Origin: Sphingomonas panni
GTDB taxonomy: Bacteria; Pseudomonadota; Alphaproteobacteria; Sphingomonadales; Sphingomonadaceae
Direction of reading: 5' to 3'
NCBI RefSeq assembly: GCF_022664435.1
Contig: NZ_JAKREU010000009.1
Span: forward strand, 1 to 64,000
Length of the DNA: 64,000 nucleotides
The position numbers were made by a program, and so were the translations under genes. The notes below the pieces were generated by a model. That model saw only the letters and a program-made list of their open reading frames with translations, ran no database searches and was not told the DNA's origin. This document shows positions 16,562-26,111 of the stretch, piece after piece (position 1 is the stretch's first letter; each line of letters starts with the position of its first letter).

Positions 16562-17221
16562 CTGCGCGTCGCCACCCATGGGGCGGAACGGTTCGATGGC
16601 GCGGTAGCGGACGAACTGCCGCTGATTGAGGCTGCACTGGCCGAGGTTCCGCCCGACCGGGCCGGTGTCAGGGTCACCGGCAATGCGGCGCTGGCATCGC
16701 TGCTGGTCGCCAATGGCGTGATTGGGGCGATTGCTGCCCGCGCTTTGGGCGATAGCTGTCGTCCGGTCCGCGCGATCCTGTTCGACAAGAGCGAAGCGAC
16801 CAACTGGGCGCTCGGCTGGCACCAGGACCGCACGATCTGCGTCCGTGAGCGGATCGAAACGCCGGGTTTCGGCCCATGGACGCTGAAGGCGGGGCTGCAC
16901 CATGTCGAGCCACCCTTTGCCCTGCTGGCCGAGATGGTGACGCTCCGGGTACATCTCGACTCGGTCGATGCGGATAATGCGCCTTTGCTGATCGCGCCGG
17001 GATCGCATCGGGTCGGAAGGGTGCCGGTCGATGCCGTTCCATCGGTCGTGGAGGACTACGGCGTTGCGGCATGTTTGGCCGAACCGGGCGACGTCTGGCT
17101 GTATGCCACTCCGATCCTGCACGCATCGGACGCGGCGGTCCGTCCGATCCGGCGGCGCGTGCTGCAGGTCGATTTCTCCGCCGACCCACTGCCGAACGGC
17201 TTGGAATGGCTCGGCGTGTAG
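16562..17221 (+). CDS. Phytanoyl-CoA dioxygenase (PhyH)-family oxygenase
   Basis: An Fe(II)/2-oxoglutarate oxygenase-like protein: metal motif His-x-Asp in WHQDRT, distal His in TPILHASD, and an Arg in RRRVLQVDF for 2-oxoglutarate. The annotation problem is the start. The first ATG/GTG/TTG in frame is GTG 16718, which would cut off a conserved-looking region (AERFDGAVADELPLIEAAL). The frame is open upstream, and a CTG at 16562 has AGGGAAG 8 nt before it; this gives 219 aa and removes the truncation. It starts right behind the beta-lactamase-like gene. Substrate unknown. Confidence 0.7.
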   Translation: MRVATHGAERFDGAVADELPLIEAALAEVPPDRAGVRVTGNAALASLLVANGVIGAIAARALGDSCRPVRAILFDKSEATNWALGWHQDRTICVRERIETPGFGPWTLKAGLHHVEPPFALLAEMVTLRVHLDSVDADNAPLLIAPGSHRVGRVPVDAVPSVVEDYGVAACLAEPGDVWLYATPILHASDAAVRPIRRRVLQVDFSADPLPNGLEWLGV

Positions 17222-17228
17222 CCTGCCC

Positions 17229-18311
17229 TTATCGCTTGCCGAGCAACCTCGGCGCCACGCCCCGGTCGGTAATGAGCACCGGCGCGATGCTGCCGTCCTT
17301 GCGGAAATAGAGGCGGTCGATCGCGACTTCGCGGTGGTTGCCGTCGGTCTCGGTCAGCGGGCGGCGGTGATAGACGATGTACCAGTCGTCGGTACCCGGA
17401 ACCTGCAACAGCGAATGGTGCCCCGCACCGCGCGCCACCCGTGCATCTTGTTGCAGCACCACCCCGCGCGGGGTGAACGGCCCCAGCGCACTCGGCCCGG
17501 TGGCATAGGCGACGCGATAGTCCGGGCCGGTCCAGTCGCCTTCCGACCACATCAGGTAATAGACGCCGTTCCGCTTGGCCATGAACGGCCCCTCGACATA
17601 ATCGGGGGACGGGGTGATCGATTTGAAGGTCGTACCATCGGCGAACGGCACGATGTCGGTCAGCGTATCGGACAGGCGCACGACGTTGCAGTGCTTCCAC
17701 CCGCCATAATAGAGATAGACCTGCCCGTCATCGTCGCGGAACGCCATCTGGTCGATCGGCTGCGCGCCGTTCACGATCCGGTTAATCAGCGGCTTGCCGA
17801 TCGCGTCGCGAAACGGTCCTTCCGGCTTGTCCGCCACCGCAACGCCGATGCCGCCCGTCTGGGCATCGTTCTTGATGTCGTTCGCGCCGAAGAACAGATA
17901 ATAGCGCCCGCGATGCTCGATCGCCGAAGGTGCCCACATCGAATAGGCCGCCCAGCCGACGCGCTCCACGTCCAGCACGCGCGGGTGCCGCGTCCAATGC
18001 ACCAGATCGGGCGACGAAAAGGCATCGAGGAACGTCTGGCGCAGGAACGGGTGCCAGATATGCGGGGCCTTGCGCTCGTTCGCCTGCCACGGCGTGAAGC
18101 GGCTGGCCGGCGCGGGCGTGCCCTGGTCCGCCGAATAGGTCGGATAGATCCAGTAGCGGTCGCGAAAGATGCGGATTTCGGGATCGGCATACCAGCCGGG
18201 AAAGGCCGGATTGGCCGCCAGCGCCGCGCGCGGCAGCGCCAGCGATGCGCCCAGCCCGGCCAGCAGCGTGCGGCGGTCGACGCGCAGGTCAGCGATAATC
18301 GGTGATCGCAT
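17229..18311 (-). CDS. Exported glycoside hydrolase family 43 protein
   Basis: A 360-aa protein with a Tat-like twin-arginine leader (DRRTLLAGLGASLALPRAALA) and a five-bladed GH43 propeller. The catalytic base Asp is in WYADPEI and the acid Glu in YVEGPF. Such enzymes usually act on arabinan or xylan side chains. Its start overlaps the 3' end of the upstream HAD phosphatase gene by 23 bp, so the two are one transcription unit. It converges with the PhyH gene, with 7 bp between stops. Confidence 0.86.
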   Translation of the reverse strand: MRSPIIADLRVDRRTLLAGLGASLALPRAALAANPAFPGWYADPEIRIFRDRYWIYPTYSADQGTPAPASRFTPWQANERKAPHIWHPFLRQTFLDAFSSPDLVHWTRHPRVLDVERVGWAAYSMWAPSAIEHRGRYYLFFGANDIKNDAQTGGIGVAVADKPEGPFRDAIGKPLINRIVNGAQPIDQMAFRDDDGQVYLYYGGWKHCNVVRLSDTLTDIVPFADGTTFKSITPSPDYVEGPFMAKRNGVYYLMWSEGDWTGPDYRVAYATGPSALGPFTPRGVVLQQDARVARGAGHHSLLQVPGTDDWYIVYHRRPLTETDGNHREVAIDRLYFRKDGSIAPVLITDRGVAPRLLGKR

Positions 18312-18891
18312 AGGTCCCCTCCTCTGCCGCCACGCGCGGCCCTACGATCGCGACCGCTGCGCCGGCCGCCTTGCCCGCTGCGACGCCCGCAGGCGAATCC
18401 TCGAACACCAGACAGTCCGCAGCCGCCACACCCAGTCGTTCGGCGGCTAGGCAGAAGCCCTGCGGGTCCGGCTTGCCCCGCGTTACATCCTCGGCGGTGA
18501 TGAAGACTTTCGGGATCGGCAGGCCGATCGCCCGCAACCGCACTTCGGCAAGGTTGCGCGGGGCGGAGGTGACGATCGCCCATTCGTGCGGAGCTAGCCC
18601 CTCGATCAGGTCGTGGATGCCGTCGATCGCAACGACACCGTCGACATCCTCCAGTTCGGCGGCGTTCAGCCACGCGGCTTCGGCATCGACATTCATGCTC
18701 GGCGTGGCGAAGCGGCGGACCGTGTCCTCGCCCCGTACGCCGTGGCACATCGCGATCAGCGCCTCGGCATCGATGCCGTGCCGGTCGCACCAGCGCCGCC
18801 AGACCCGCTCGACCGCTGCGCTGGAATCGAGCAGCGTCCCGTCCATGTCGAACAGGAACGCGGCATAGGGGACGTTGTGGAACGACGGCAT
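18289..18891 (-). CDS. HAD-superfamily sugar phosphatase-like hydrolase
   Basis: A 200-aa HAD hydrolase of the beta-phosphoglucomutase/GS1-like group with all four motifs: DMDGTLLD (nucleophile Asp), VTSAPRN, GKPDP (Lys) and FEDSPAG (acidic pair). The start at 18891 puts the first motif near the N-terminus as in relatives; the longer frame to 18996 runs into a repeat. It probably removes phosphate from a small sugar phosphate or acts as a mutase. It overlaps GH43, suggesting linked sugar metabolism. Confidence 0.83.
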   Translation of the reverse strand: MPSFHNVPYAAFLFDMDGTLLDSSAAVERVWRRWCDRHGIDAEALIAMCHGVRGEDTVRRFATPSMNVDAEAAWLNAAELEDVDGVVAIDGIHDLIEGLAPHEWAIVTSAPRNLAEVRLRAIGLPIPKVFITAEDVTRGKPDPQGFCLAAERLGVAAADCLVFEDSPAGVAAGKAAGAAVAIVGPRVAAEEGTYAITDYR

Positions 18892-18956
18892 GACGGCGTC
18901 GTACCGGGTGGGAGCGGGGGAGGCAAACGAACCTTGGGGGCCATCTCTCCCGATCG

Positions 18957-19040
18957 TGGCCCCGCGAAGGCGGAGGCCCAGAGCCAAGCAAAACAAACGC
19001 TTGCGTGCGGCGCTCTGGACCCCCGCCTGCGCGGGGGTAC
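18957..19040. repeat. Family B palindromic repeat pair
   Basis: CCCCGCGAAGGCGG and GGACCCCCGCCTGCGCGGGG units in opposite orientation, between the HAD and purH genes. Confidence 0.7.
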
Positions 19041-19067
19041 GTTATCGATGAGGAAGCGTGCTGCGCC

Positions 19068-20657
19068 TCAATGCCGGAAGTGGCGCATTCCGGTGAATAC
19101 CATCGCGAGGCCCGCTTCGTCCGCCGCCGTGATCACTTCGTCGTCGCGGATCGATCCGCCCGGCTGGATCACCGCCGTCGCGCCCGCCTCGACCGCGGCC
19201 AGCAGGCCGTCGGCGAACGGGAAGAACGCGTCGGATGCGACCGCCGACCCGATGGTGCGTGCTTCGCTCCAGCCGGCCTTGTCCGCCGCGTCCTTCGCCT
19301 TCCACGCGGCGATGCGAGCGGATTCCAGCCGGTTCATCTGGCCTGCACCGATACCCGCCGTGCTGCCGTCCTTGGCATAGACGATCGCGTTCGACTTCAC
19401 ATGCTTGGCGACGGTCCACGCAAAGCGGCAATCGGCCAGTTCCTGGCTCGTCGGCTGGCGCTTGGTCACGACCTTGAGGTCGACCTGGCCCAGATTGCCG
19501 CCGTCGCGCGACTGGACCAGCAGCCCGCCGGCAATGGTCTTGACCATCAGCCCGCCGCGCGCCGGATCGGGCAGATCGCCGGTCAGCAGCAGGCGCAGGT
19601 TCTTCTTGGCGGCGAACACCGCCTTCGCCTCGTCATCGGCCGAGGGGGCAGCGACGACTTCGGTAAAGATGCCACTGATCGCGCGCGCGGTTTCTCCGTC
19701 AAGCGGACGGTTGACCGCGATGATCCCGCCGAACGCCGATACGCTGTCGGACGCGAGGGCGGCCTGATAGGCTTCGATCAGCGTCGCGCCGGTCGCGACG
19801 CCGCACGGATTGGCGTGCTTGACGATGACCACGGTCGGCGGGCCGTCGCGGAATTCGCTGACCAGCTCCAGCGCGGCATCGGCGTCGTTGTAATTGTTGT
19901 AGCTCAGCGCCTTGCCTTGCACCTGCTCCGCCTGCGCAATGCCGCGCGCGGCGGGACCGCGCGGGATGTAGAGCGAGGCCGACTGGTGGGGGTTCTCGCC
20001 GTAGCGCAGCTCCGCGCCGCGGGTGAAGGCGAGCGGGAGCGTGTCGGGGAATGCCTGTCCCTGATCGGCGAAGGCGAACCACTGTGCGATCGCCGAGTCA
20101 TAGGCGGCGGTCGCTGCATAGGCTTTCGCGGCAAGACGGCGGCGAGTGGCGAGCGTCGTCGCGCCGCCGGTCTCGGCCAGTTCGGCGATCAGCGCGGCAT
20201 AGTCGGCGGGATCGGTGACGATCGCCACCGCATCATGGTTCTTCGCGGCCGAACGCACCATCGACGGGCCGCCAATGTCGATATTCTCGATGATCGTGTC
20301 GCGGTCGGCGCCCTTGGCCACGGTCGCTTCGAACGGATACAGGTTCACGACGACGATATCGATCGCGCCGATGCCGTGTTCGTCCATCGACGCGACATGC
20401 TGCGGATTGTCGCGCACCGCCAGCAGCCCGCCATGGACCACCGGGTGCAGCGTCTTGACCCGCCCGTCCATCATTTCGGGAAAGCCGGTCAGCTCCGAAA
20501 TGTCGCGGACGGTGAGGCCGGCGTCGCGCAAGGCGCTGGCGGTGCCGCCGGTGGAAACCAGCTCGACGCCATGGTTGGCAAGGGCGGTGGCGAGGTCGAC
20601 GATACCGCTCTTGTCGGAAACCGAGAGGAGCGCGCGCTGTGCGGTGACATGATCCAT
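19068..20657 (-). CDS. purH: Bifunctional AICAR transformylase/IMP cyclohydrolase
   Basis: A 529-aa enzyme for the last two steps of IMP synthesis. N-terminal MGS-like cyclohydrolase domain (about 1-150; [29 protein letters not shown]) and C-terminal AICAR formyltransferase domain (about 150-529; [40 protein letters not shown]). Length is typical and the ATG at 20657 gives the expected N-terminus. No other purine genes are adjacent. Confidence 0.97.
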   Translation of the reverse strand: MDHVTAQRALLSVSDKSGIVDLATALANHGVELVSTGGTASALRDAGLTVRDISELTGFPEMMDGRVKTLHPVVHGGLLAVRDNPQHVASMDEHGIGAIDIVVVNLYPFEATVAKGADRDTIIENIDIGGPSMVRSAAKNHDAVAIVTDPADYAALIAELAETGGATTLATRRRLAAKAYAATAAYDSAIAQWFAFADQGQAFPDTLPLAFTRGAELRYGENPHQSASLYIPRGPAARGIAQAEQVQGKALSYNNYNDADAALELVSEFRDGPPTVVIVKHANPCGVATGATLIEAYQAALASDSVSAFGGIIAVNRPLDGETARAISGIFTEVVAAPSADDEAKAVFAAKKNLRLLLTGDLPDPARGGLMVKTIAGGLLVQSRDGGNLGQVDLKVVTKRQPTSQELADCRFAWTVAKHVKSNAIVYAKDGSTAGIGAGQMNRLESARIAAWKAKDAADKAGWSEARTIGSAVASDAFFPFADGLLAAVEAGATAVIQPGGSIRDDEVITAADEAGLAMVFTGMRHFRH

Positions 20658-20785
20658 GGCCGCGCCCTTTCGCGCGAATGCGGCGGCGGGGCAAGGGGGC
20701 GCGGGTTGCGACTTTCGGCGGTTGGGGAAGCCGTCTCCTCGCGATACGTTGACGACGCATGGTGTTGCGAAACGGAGGATTCGGA

Positions 20786-21258
20786 ATGCGTGGCTATGGC
20801 TTCCCCTTTCTCATTTCCGTGCTGCTGGCAGGCTGTTCACCATCGACGAACGACGTGGATGCACAGATCAAGGCCGCGCAACTGGCTTCGACATTCGGGG
20901 CGACCGCGACCTGGAAGCTGTCGGACGCAAACTGGTAGCGGCAACGCCGGCAATGCGCGATGCCGCCTATCGCTTCTGCATCGAACGCTATGGCGGGGAT
21001 AGCAACTGCTTCAATGAACAGGACTATTCGCTGATTGCTGCCAATCACGTGGAAAGCAACGTCCGCCGTGCCATCCGGGGCGTTTCCAGTGCGCCCTTTT
21101 TCGATGCACTTCGCGCCCGGCCGGCGGCATTTGACGATGCCCGGCGTTATTGTTTCTCGGTGTATCGGGATGCAGGCGCACAGGACGCCCGGATACTGGG
21201 TCCGTGCCTGTCCAGCGCGACGGGATCGGATTTCTTTGCGATCATCCCGGTTCCGTGA
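20786..21258 (+). pseudogene. Probable frameshifted lipoprotein gene
   Basis: A short frame at 20786-20938 (ACGGAGGAT site 5 nt upstream) encodes a 50-aa product starting with a clear lipoprotein signal ([11 protein letters not shown], lipobox LAGC) that ends abruptly at TAG. A second frame, shifted by one base, continues from about 20940 to 21258 and encodes a cysteine-containing globular segment (AMRDAAYRFCIERYGGDSNCFNEQ ... and ARRYCFSVYRD) without its own export signal. The simplest reading is one lipoprotein of about 155 aa broken by a single-base indel near 20900-20945. It could instead be a sequencing error, or two genes. Function unknown. Confidence 0.55.
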
Positions 21259-21321
21259 CGCCCGATAGCACCTCGGATAGCGTTGGCAGGGCAAAGATGC
21301 TTTTCGATGAAAGGACCCCTA

Positions 21322-22101
21322 ATGCAACGTCTGCAATCGAAACTCTGCGTCGTCACCGGCGCGGCGCGCGGGATCGGCCATGCCATCGCCACGCGCTTTC
21401 ATGAAGAGGGCGGCATCGTCGTCCTGACCGATATCGACGCCCATGCCGGACAGGCCGCCGCCGATGCGCTCGGCTGTCGGTTCATCGCGCTCGACGTGCG
21501 CGAGGAGGGCGACTGGGCACGGCTGTCGCGCGACGTGCCCACAGCCGATGTGATGGTCAACAATGCCGGGGTGACCGGGTTCGAGGGCGGCATGGTCGCC
21601 CACGACCCCGAACATGCCTCGTTGGAGGATTGGCGCGCGGTCCATGCGGTCAATCTCGACGGCACCTTCCTCGGCTGTCGCTATGCCATCGGCGCGATGA
21701 AGGCGGCCGGCACCGGATCGATCATCAACATCTCGTCACGCTCCGGGCTGGTCGGCATTCCGGGCGCGGCCGCCTATGCGTCATCGAAGGCGGCGATCCG
21801 CAATCATAGCAAGAGCGTCGCACTCTATTGCGCGCAGCAGGGCTGGCGCATCCGCTGCAACTCGGTCCATCCGGCAGCGATCCTGACCCCGATCTGGGAA
21901 CCGATGCTGGGCGACGGCCCCGACCGGGAGGCGCGGATGGCGGCGCTGGTCGCCGACACGCCGCTCAAGCGGTTCGGATTGCCGGAGGAGGTCGCGGCAG
22001 TCGCGGCGATGCTGGCGTCGGACGAAGCGGCATATATGACCGGGACCGAGGTCAATATCGATGGCGGACTGCTGGCCGGATCGGCTGCGTCGCCGGGGTA
22101 G
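21322..22101 (+). CDS. Short-chain dehydrogenase/reductase
   Basis: A 259-aa classical SDR: cofactor motif TGAARGIG near the N-terminus, NNAGV, catalytic Ser in INISSRSG and YASSK (Tyr/Lys). The Asp after the second strand (LTDID) points to NAD rather than NADP. The start ATG 21322 has AAAGGA 6 nt upstream; an in-frame ATG at 21307 is the alternative. Members of this group oxidise cyclic or secondary alcohols. Substrate unknown; neighbours give no lead. Confidence 0.87.
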   Translation: MQRLQSKLCVVTGAARGIGHAIATRFHEEGGIVVLTDIDAHAGQAAADALGCRFIALDVREEGDWARLSRDVPTADVMVNNAGVTGFEGGMVAHDPEHASLEDWRAVHAVNLDGTFLGCRYAIGAMKAAGTGSIINISSRSGLVGIPGAAAYASSKAAIRNHSKSVALYCAQQGWRIRCNSVHPAAILTPIWEPMLGDGPDREARMAALVADTPLKRFGLPEEVAAVAAMLASDEAAYMTGTEVNIDGGLLAGSAASPG

Positions 22102-22107
22102 GCTCAT

Positions 22108-22192
22108 CGTCACCCCGGACTTGATCCGGGATCCCGCTCTCTAACCGGCCGCAGTGAAGAAGCGGGACCCCGGGTCAAGCCCGGGGTGACGG
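22108..22192. repeat. Family A inverted repeat pair
   Basis: GTCACCCCGGACTTGATCC... facing GGGTCAAGCCCGGGGTGAC, between the convergent SDR gene and minus-strand hypothetical gene; likely a bidirectional terminator. Confidence 0.8.
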
Positions 22193-22204
22193 GATAGGGA
22201 CGGA

Positions 22205-22780
22205 TTACCCCTTTTTCACCGACGTCGGCACGGCGCAGGCCAAGGCCTGGCGATAGGGCTGCTTCCAGCAGCGGCGAAACCCATCGAGTATGTTGAGATT
22301 TCTTGGCCACTGCAATTTCGTCGGCTTGCCGTCCGGCCCAACTGTCTGGGCCAACTCGGGTGGCTTCGGCAGGGCGGCCAGTGCGGCACGGGCGCGCTCC
22401 AGCCCCGACCGGTCGCCACGCAGGAATGCGATGGTGCCATCGACATACCGGTTCCAGCCCCAAACCCGATCGATCTCGGCCGGCTTGCGGCTGCGCTCGA
22501 ACAAGGCGATCGCCTGCTGTTTTTGTCCGATCTCGGCCCGCATTTGTCCTTCGTGCCAGAACAGAAGGCGGATGTCGGGTGCATCGGAACCATGCGCCGT
22601 GCGCCAGTCGCGGATCAGGTTGGCCGCTTCTGCCGTACATCCCCGATTCGATAGACCACGCCAGCCACCCGCCATATCCTGATCGAACGCGTCATAGTCC
22701 AATGCCAGCATTGCCGCCCGGTCATAGCGGCAATCGGGGGCGGGAAGGGCGACCAGTGCAGCAGCCAGCAACAACATCAC
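22205..22780 (-). CDS. Hypothetical exported protein
   Basis: A 191-aa protein with a short signal peptide (MMLLLAAALVALPAPDC) and a helical, TPR-like body (ALFERSRKPAEIDR, GDRSGLERARAALAALP). Cysteines at the mature start, at GCTAEA and near the C-terminus (RRCWKQ, LACAV) could pair in the periplasm. It starts 14 bp after the heparinase-like gene stop and is probably co-transcribed with it. Family not recognised. Confidence 0.75.
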   Translation of the reverse strand: MMLLLAAALVALPAPDCRYDRAAMLALDYDAFDQDMAGGWRGLSNRGCTAEAANLIRDWRTAHGSDAPDIRLLFWHEGQMRAEIGQKQQAIALFERSRKPAEIDRVWGWNRYVDGTIAFLRGDRSGLERARAALAALPKPPELAQTVGPDGKPTKLQWPRNLNILDGFRRCWKQPYRQALACAVPTSVKKG

Positions 22781-22794
22781 CCTATCTCCTCATC

Positions 22795-24534
22795 CTATCG
22801 CGCGCGGTGGAACCGCCACGAAAAATCATGGCCCCCGGCCGGGGTCGCGCCCGACAGCACCAGCTGGAAGGTTGGCACCGGCGTGCCGCCCTCGTCGATC
22901 CACAGGCTTTCCTCGACGCCCAGCGTCGCGCCCTTGCACCGGAACTGCCATACCGGGCCGCCATCCGGAATGCGCAGGAACGCGGCCTGTCCGTCGGGCG
23001 TCGGCGCGATCTCGATTCCGGGGGCGAGGTGGAAGCGTGCGACGAACCCCGTCTCCCCCTTGCGTCCGCGCCGGCCGGTCGGGATCAGCATATCCTCGCC
23101 CTGCACGTCGCGACCATCGGCGGATAGGGTCAGGACGCGGCGATGCTGGAAGCCGAGGCGTTTGGCATAGCCGTCATGCGCAACCTCGATCCGGCTGATC
23201 GCGTCGCTTTCCTGCCTTGCCAAGTCGACCACGCCGACGCCCTTGCCCAGCGAACCGTCGGCATGGATTGCGGTCGAATTGGCATCGGCCAGCACCAGTG
23301 TCGAATGGGCGGCGGTGGTGCGTAGCGCGCGGCGCAGCTCGGGGGAGAGCGTCAGCAAGGCCGCGCCCGCGCCGCCGCAATTGACGACGATCCGCTGCCC
23401 GGCATCGGACAGTTCGAACGCCAGCGTCGACGCACAGCCCTCCCGCGCAGCCCGCGCGACCGGCGGCGGGGCGCAATCGACCATCAGCACGGTGCGCCCG
23501 GCAGCGAGCCGCTGATAGCCCCAGTCGCCGGCATGGCGCAGGGGACGCGTGCGCACGCCGGTCGCCGCGACGACATCGGCGATGCGTTCGCCGTCGACCG
23601 GCCCCGATCCCTGCCAGCAGGCGAGGCCCCCCTCACCATGGCACACGCCGAGCAGCGCCGCGACCATCCGGGTCAGCGCCAGCCCCTGCGCCTCGGGCAC
23701 GTCCATCCGCCGCGCGGCATAGATTTCGCGCAAAGCGGTCAGCGTCATCACCGCGTCCAGCTGTTCGGCGGGCGAGCGGCCGACGATGCCGCCATCCTCG
23801 AACAGTCCGTTGGTCAGCGCCCGCGCGAGGCCATGTTCGCCGAATGCGCGGCGCGGATCGCCGCCCGGTATGACCAGTCCAGCGGCGACCACCCCTGCCC
23901 AGGCCGTGATCGCGCGGATGCCTGCGGAAGCCTTCCCCGCTTCCCCATCGAGGTGCCTAGCGGCGCGCGCGATCGTATTGAGCACACGCGAGCGATAGAC
24001 CAGATCGGTCGACGACAGGATCAGCGGGGCGTGGGCGATCCAGAACAGCATTCGCCGCCCGGTGACATGCCCGCTCCACGCCGGTTCGGACACCCGCTCG
24101 CCATGCGCCGCCAGCCATTGCAGCATCAGCGTCTCGGCGATCGGCACCGCGGTTACGCGCGGCGCGACGCTGGAGAGGTCGCGCAGCCACGCAAAGCTAT
24201 GCAGATGCTCGGCAAAGGCGCTGGAGAATTTGGGACGGTCGAGGCCGAGGCGAGCAAGCGGGACGCTCTCGCCCCGGAACATCAACTCGCCGCGCAACAA
24301 CGCCTGCCCGCGCGCCATGTCGCCGAAGAACGGGTCGTCGGCGATCGCGATCAGCTTGAGCGGATGCCGCCCCTTCAGCCGCAGCCCGTGCAACGGGGTG
24401 CGCCATGCCAGCTGTTGCAGTTTCTCGGCGATGCGTTCGGACAGCGACAGTCCGGTGCCGCCGCCCTGCCGCACCAGCCGCTTGCCGACGTCGATCTCGC
24501 CCTGCGGTTCGTCGATCGGCTGGGGCGGGATCAT
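22795..24534 (-). CDS. Heparinase II/III-family protein
   Basis: A 579-aa protein with the two-part layout of the family: an N-terminal alpha/alpha toroid (roughly 40-330, e.g. [18 protein letters not shown]) and a C-terminal beta-sandwich (roughly 340-575, [37 protein letters not shown]). Sphingomonads often carry such a protein beside rpe and purH. No signal peptide is seen, so it may be cytoplasmic and act on an internal or cell-wall-related polysaccharide rather than heparin. The ATG overlaps the rpe stop by 4 nt. Confidence 0.85.
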   Translation of the reverse strand: MIPPQPIDEPQGEIDVGKRLVRQGGGTGLSLSERIAEKLQQLAWRTPLHGLRLKGRHPLKLIAIADDPFFGDMARGQALLRGELMFRGESVPLARLGLDRPKFSSAFAEHLHSFAWLRDLSSVAPRVTAVPIAETLMLQWLAAHGERVSEPAWSGHVTGRRMLFWIAHAPLILSSTDLVYRSRVLNTIARAARHLDGEAGKASAGIRAITAWAGVVAAGLVIPGGDPRRAFGEHGLARALTNGLFEDGGIVGRSPAEQLDAVMTLTALREIYAARRMDVPEAQGLALTRMVAALLGVCHGEGGLACWQGSGPVDGERIADVVAATGVRTRPLRHAGDWGYQRLAAGRTVLMVDCAPPPVARAAREGCASTLAFELSDAGQRIVVNCGGAGAALLTLSPELRRALRTTAAHSTLVLADANSTAIHADGSLGKGVGVVDLARQESDAISRIEVAHDGYAKRLGFQHRRVLTLSADGRDVQGEDMLIPTGRRGRKGETGFVARFHLAPGIEIAPTPDGQAAFLRIPDGGPVWQFRCKGATLGVEESLWIDEGGTPVPTFQLVLSGATPAGGHDFSWRFHRAR

Positions 24535-25190
24535 GCGCCGCGCAGTGCGGCGATATTCGCGGCATAGGCGGTCGGGCCGCCGGTAAAGGTCGCGGTGCCG
24601 GCGACGAGGCAGTCGGCCCCGGCGGCAATCGCCTTGGGCGCGGTTACCCGGTCGATCCCGCCATCGACCTGCAGGTCGATGTGGCGACCGGTCGCGTCGA
24701 TCTTCGCGCGCAGCACCTCGATCTTGCGCAGCTGGCTGTCGATGAACTTCTGTCCGCCGAACCCCGGATTGACGCTCATCACCAGCAGCAGGTCTACAAG
24801 ATCGATCACCTGATCGACCACTTCGACCGGCGTGCCGGGGTTCAGCACCACGCCGGCGCGCTTGCCCAGTGCCTTGATCCGCTGAAGCGTGCGGTGGAGG
24901 TGCGGGCCCGACTCCGGGTGAACCGACAGGATGTCGGCCCCGGCCTCGGCAAAGGCTTCTACCAGCGGGTCAACCGGCGATACCATCAGATGGACGTCGA
25001 ACGGCTTGGGGCTATGCGGGCGCAGCGCCTTCACCACCGCCGGGCCAATGGTCAGGTTCGGCACGAAATGCCCGTCCATCACATCGATATGAATCCAGTC
25101 CGCCCCGGCGGCATCGATGGCACGGACTTCCTCGCCCAGCTTGGCGAAGTCGGCGGACAGGATGGACGGCGCGATACGGACGGGTTGCAT
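24531..25190 (-). CDS. rpe: Ribulose-phosphate 3-epimerase
   Basis: A 219-aa TIM-barrel enzyme interconverting ribulose 5-phosphate and xylulose 5-phosphate. Signature segments: [33 protein letters not shown] (metal His/Asp), [16 protein letters not shown] and DGGI. Start ATG 25190 (MQPVRI) matches the family; the frame upstream to 25244 is noise. It is translationally coupled to the heparinase-like gene. Confidence 0.96.
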   Translation of the reverse strand: MQPVRIAPSILSADFAKLGEEVRAIDAAGADWIHIDVMDGHFVPNLTIGPAVVKALRPHSPKPFDVHLMVSPVDPLVEAFAEAGADILSVHPESGPHLHRTLQRIKALGKRAGVVLNPGTPVEVVDQVIDLVDLLLVMSVNPGFGGQKFIDSQLRKIEVLRAKIDATGRHIDLQVDGGIDRVTAPKAIAAGADCLVAGTATFTGGPTAYAANIAALRGA

Positions 25191-25277
25191 GGGGCCCGTC
25201 CTAGCATGGTCTGCCGACTCGGCAAGCAAAGGGTAAAGGAACATGCAACAATTGGTGCGACTTGGCCGGATTGGGCG

Positions 25278-26111
25278 CTAGCTGAACAACGCGTCCTCGC
25301 GCCGGCTTGCGATGACCTCTTGCAGGCTCGGTTCCCGCAGCCGTTCGATCGTGTCGCAGTCGGCGTGCCAGCGGATCAGTCCGGCATCGGCGAACTGTCC
25401 CAGCCAATAGTCCATGCACCACCGCCCCCACCGCGCGCGAAATCGCGTGGCGTTGCGCAGGATCGCGTCGAACTGGTGCAGCGGCGGGATATGGACGGCG
25501 TGATGCTGGTGCCACGCAACCGCGCCGCCGACCCATGCCATCGGGACGCCGGCCGCTTCGAGCCGCCACGCAAAATCGGTTTCCTCACCGCCATAGCCGA
25601 CATAGCCGGTATCCATGCCGCCCGCCGCGTCCCAGGCCGTCCGCGGCAGGGCGAAGGACAGGCCCCACAGCTCGCCATGGCTGGGCACGGGACGGATTTC
25701 GTCCGCGGCCAGCGCCGGCTTGGCGGGATGGCGGACGCCCCTTGCCGGGTCGAACGGGCCGGGCGGGAGATAGTGCACCTCACCCAGATAGACCGCGGGC
25801 GCGGCGTCCAGTGCGTTTGCATAGCGTTCGACCAGCGTCGGTGACGGCACGCAGTCGACGTCGAGGAAGATCAGCCGATTGCCCCGCGCGGCCTCGGCGG
25901 CCGCGTTGCGTGCTTCGGCAAGCGGCATCGGATCGCCCGGCACGAACACGTTGCGCACCGGCACGCCGGGATCGGGCAGGCCGTCCGGCGCATGATCCTG
26001 CATATAGGCGATGACCAGTTCGTCGGGCCGGCGCGTCTGCTCGGCAAGGCCGGCCATCAGCTGTGCCAGTTGCGCGGTCCGCCCGCGCACCAGCGTACAG
26101 ACCGAAATCAC
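25278..26111 (-). CDS. Glycosyltransferase family 2 protein
   Basis: A 277-aa GT2 enzyme: N-terminal nucleotide-binding fold (ISVCTLVRGR), metal motif in FLDVDC (DxD-like), acceptor block GGMDTGYVGYGGEETDFAWRL containing the ED-type catalytic residues of galactosyltransferase-like GT2 enzymes. No membrane helix. It overlaps the sucrose-phosphate synthase gene by 4 nt, so both are made from one mRNA. Donor and acceptor unknown. Confidence 0.84.
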   Translation of the reverse strand: MISVCTLVRGRTAQLAQLMAGLAEQTRRPDELVIAYMQDHAPDGLPDPGVPVRNVFVPGDPMPLAEARNAAAEAARGNRLIFLDVDCVPSPTLVERYANALDAAPAVYLGEVHYLPPGPFDPARGVRHPAKPALAADEIRPVPSHGELWGLSFALPRTAWDAAGGMDTGYVGYGGEETDFAWRLEAAGVPMAWVGGAVAWHQHHAVHIPPLHQFDAILRNATRFRARWGRWCMDYWLGQFADAGLIRWHADCDTIERLREPSLQEVIASRREDALFS

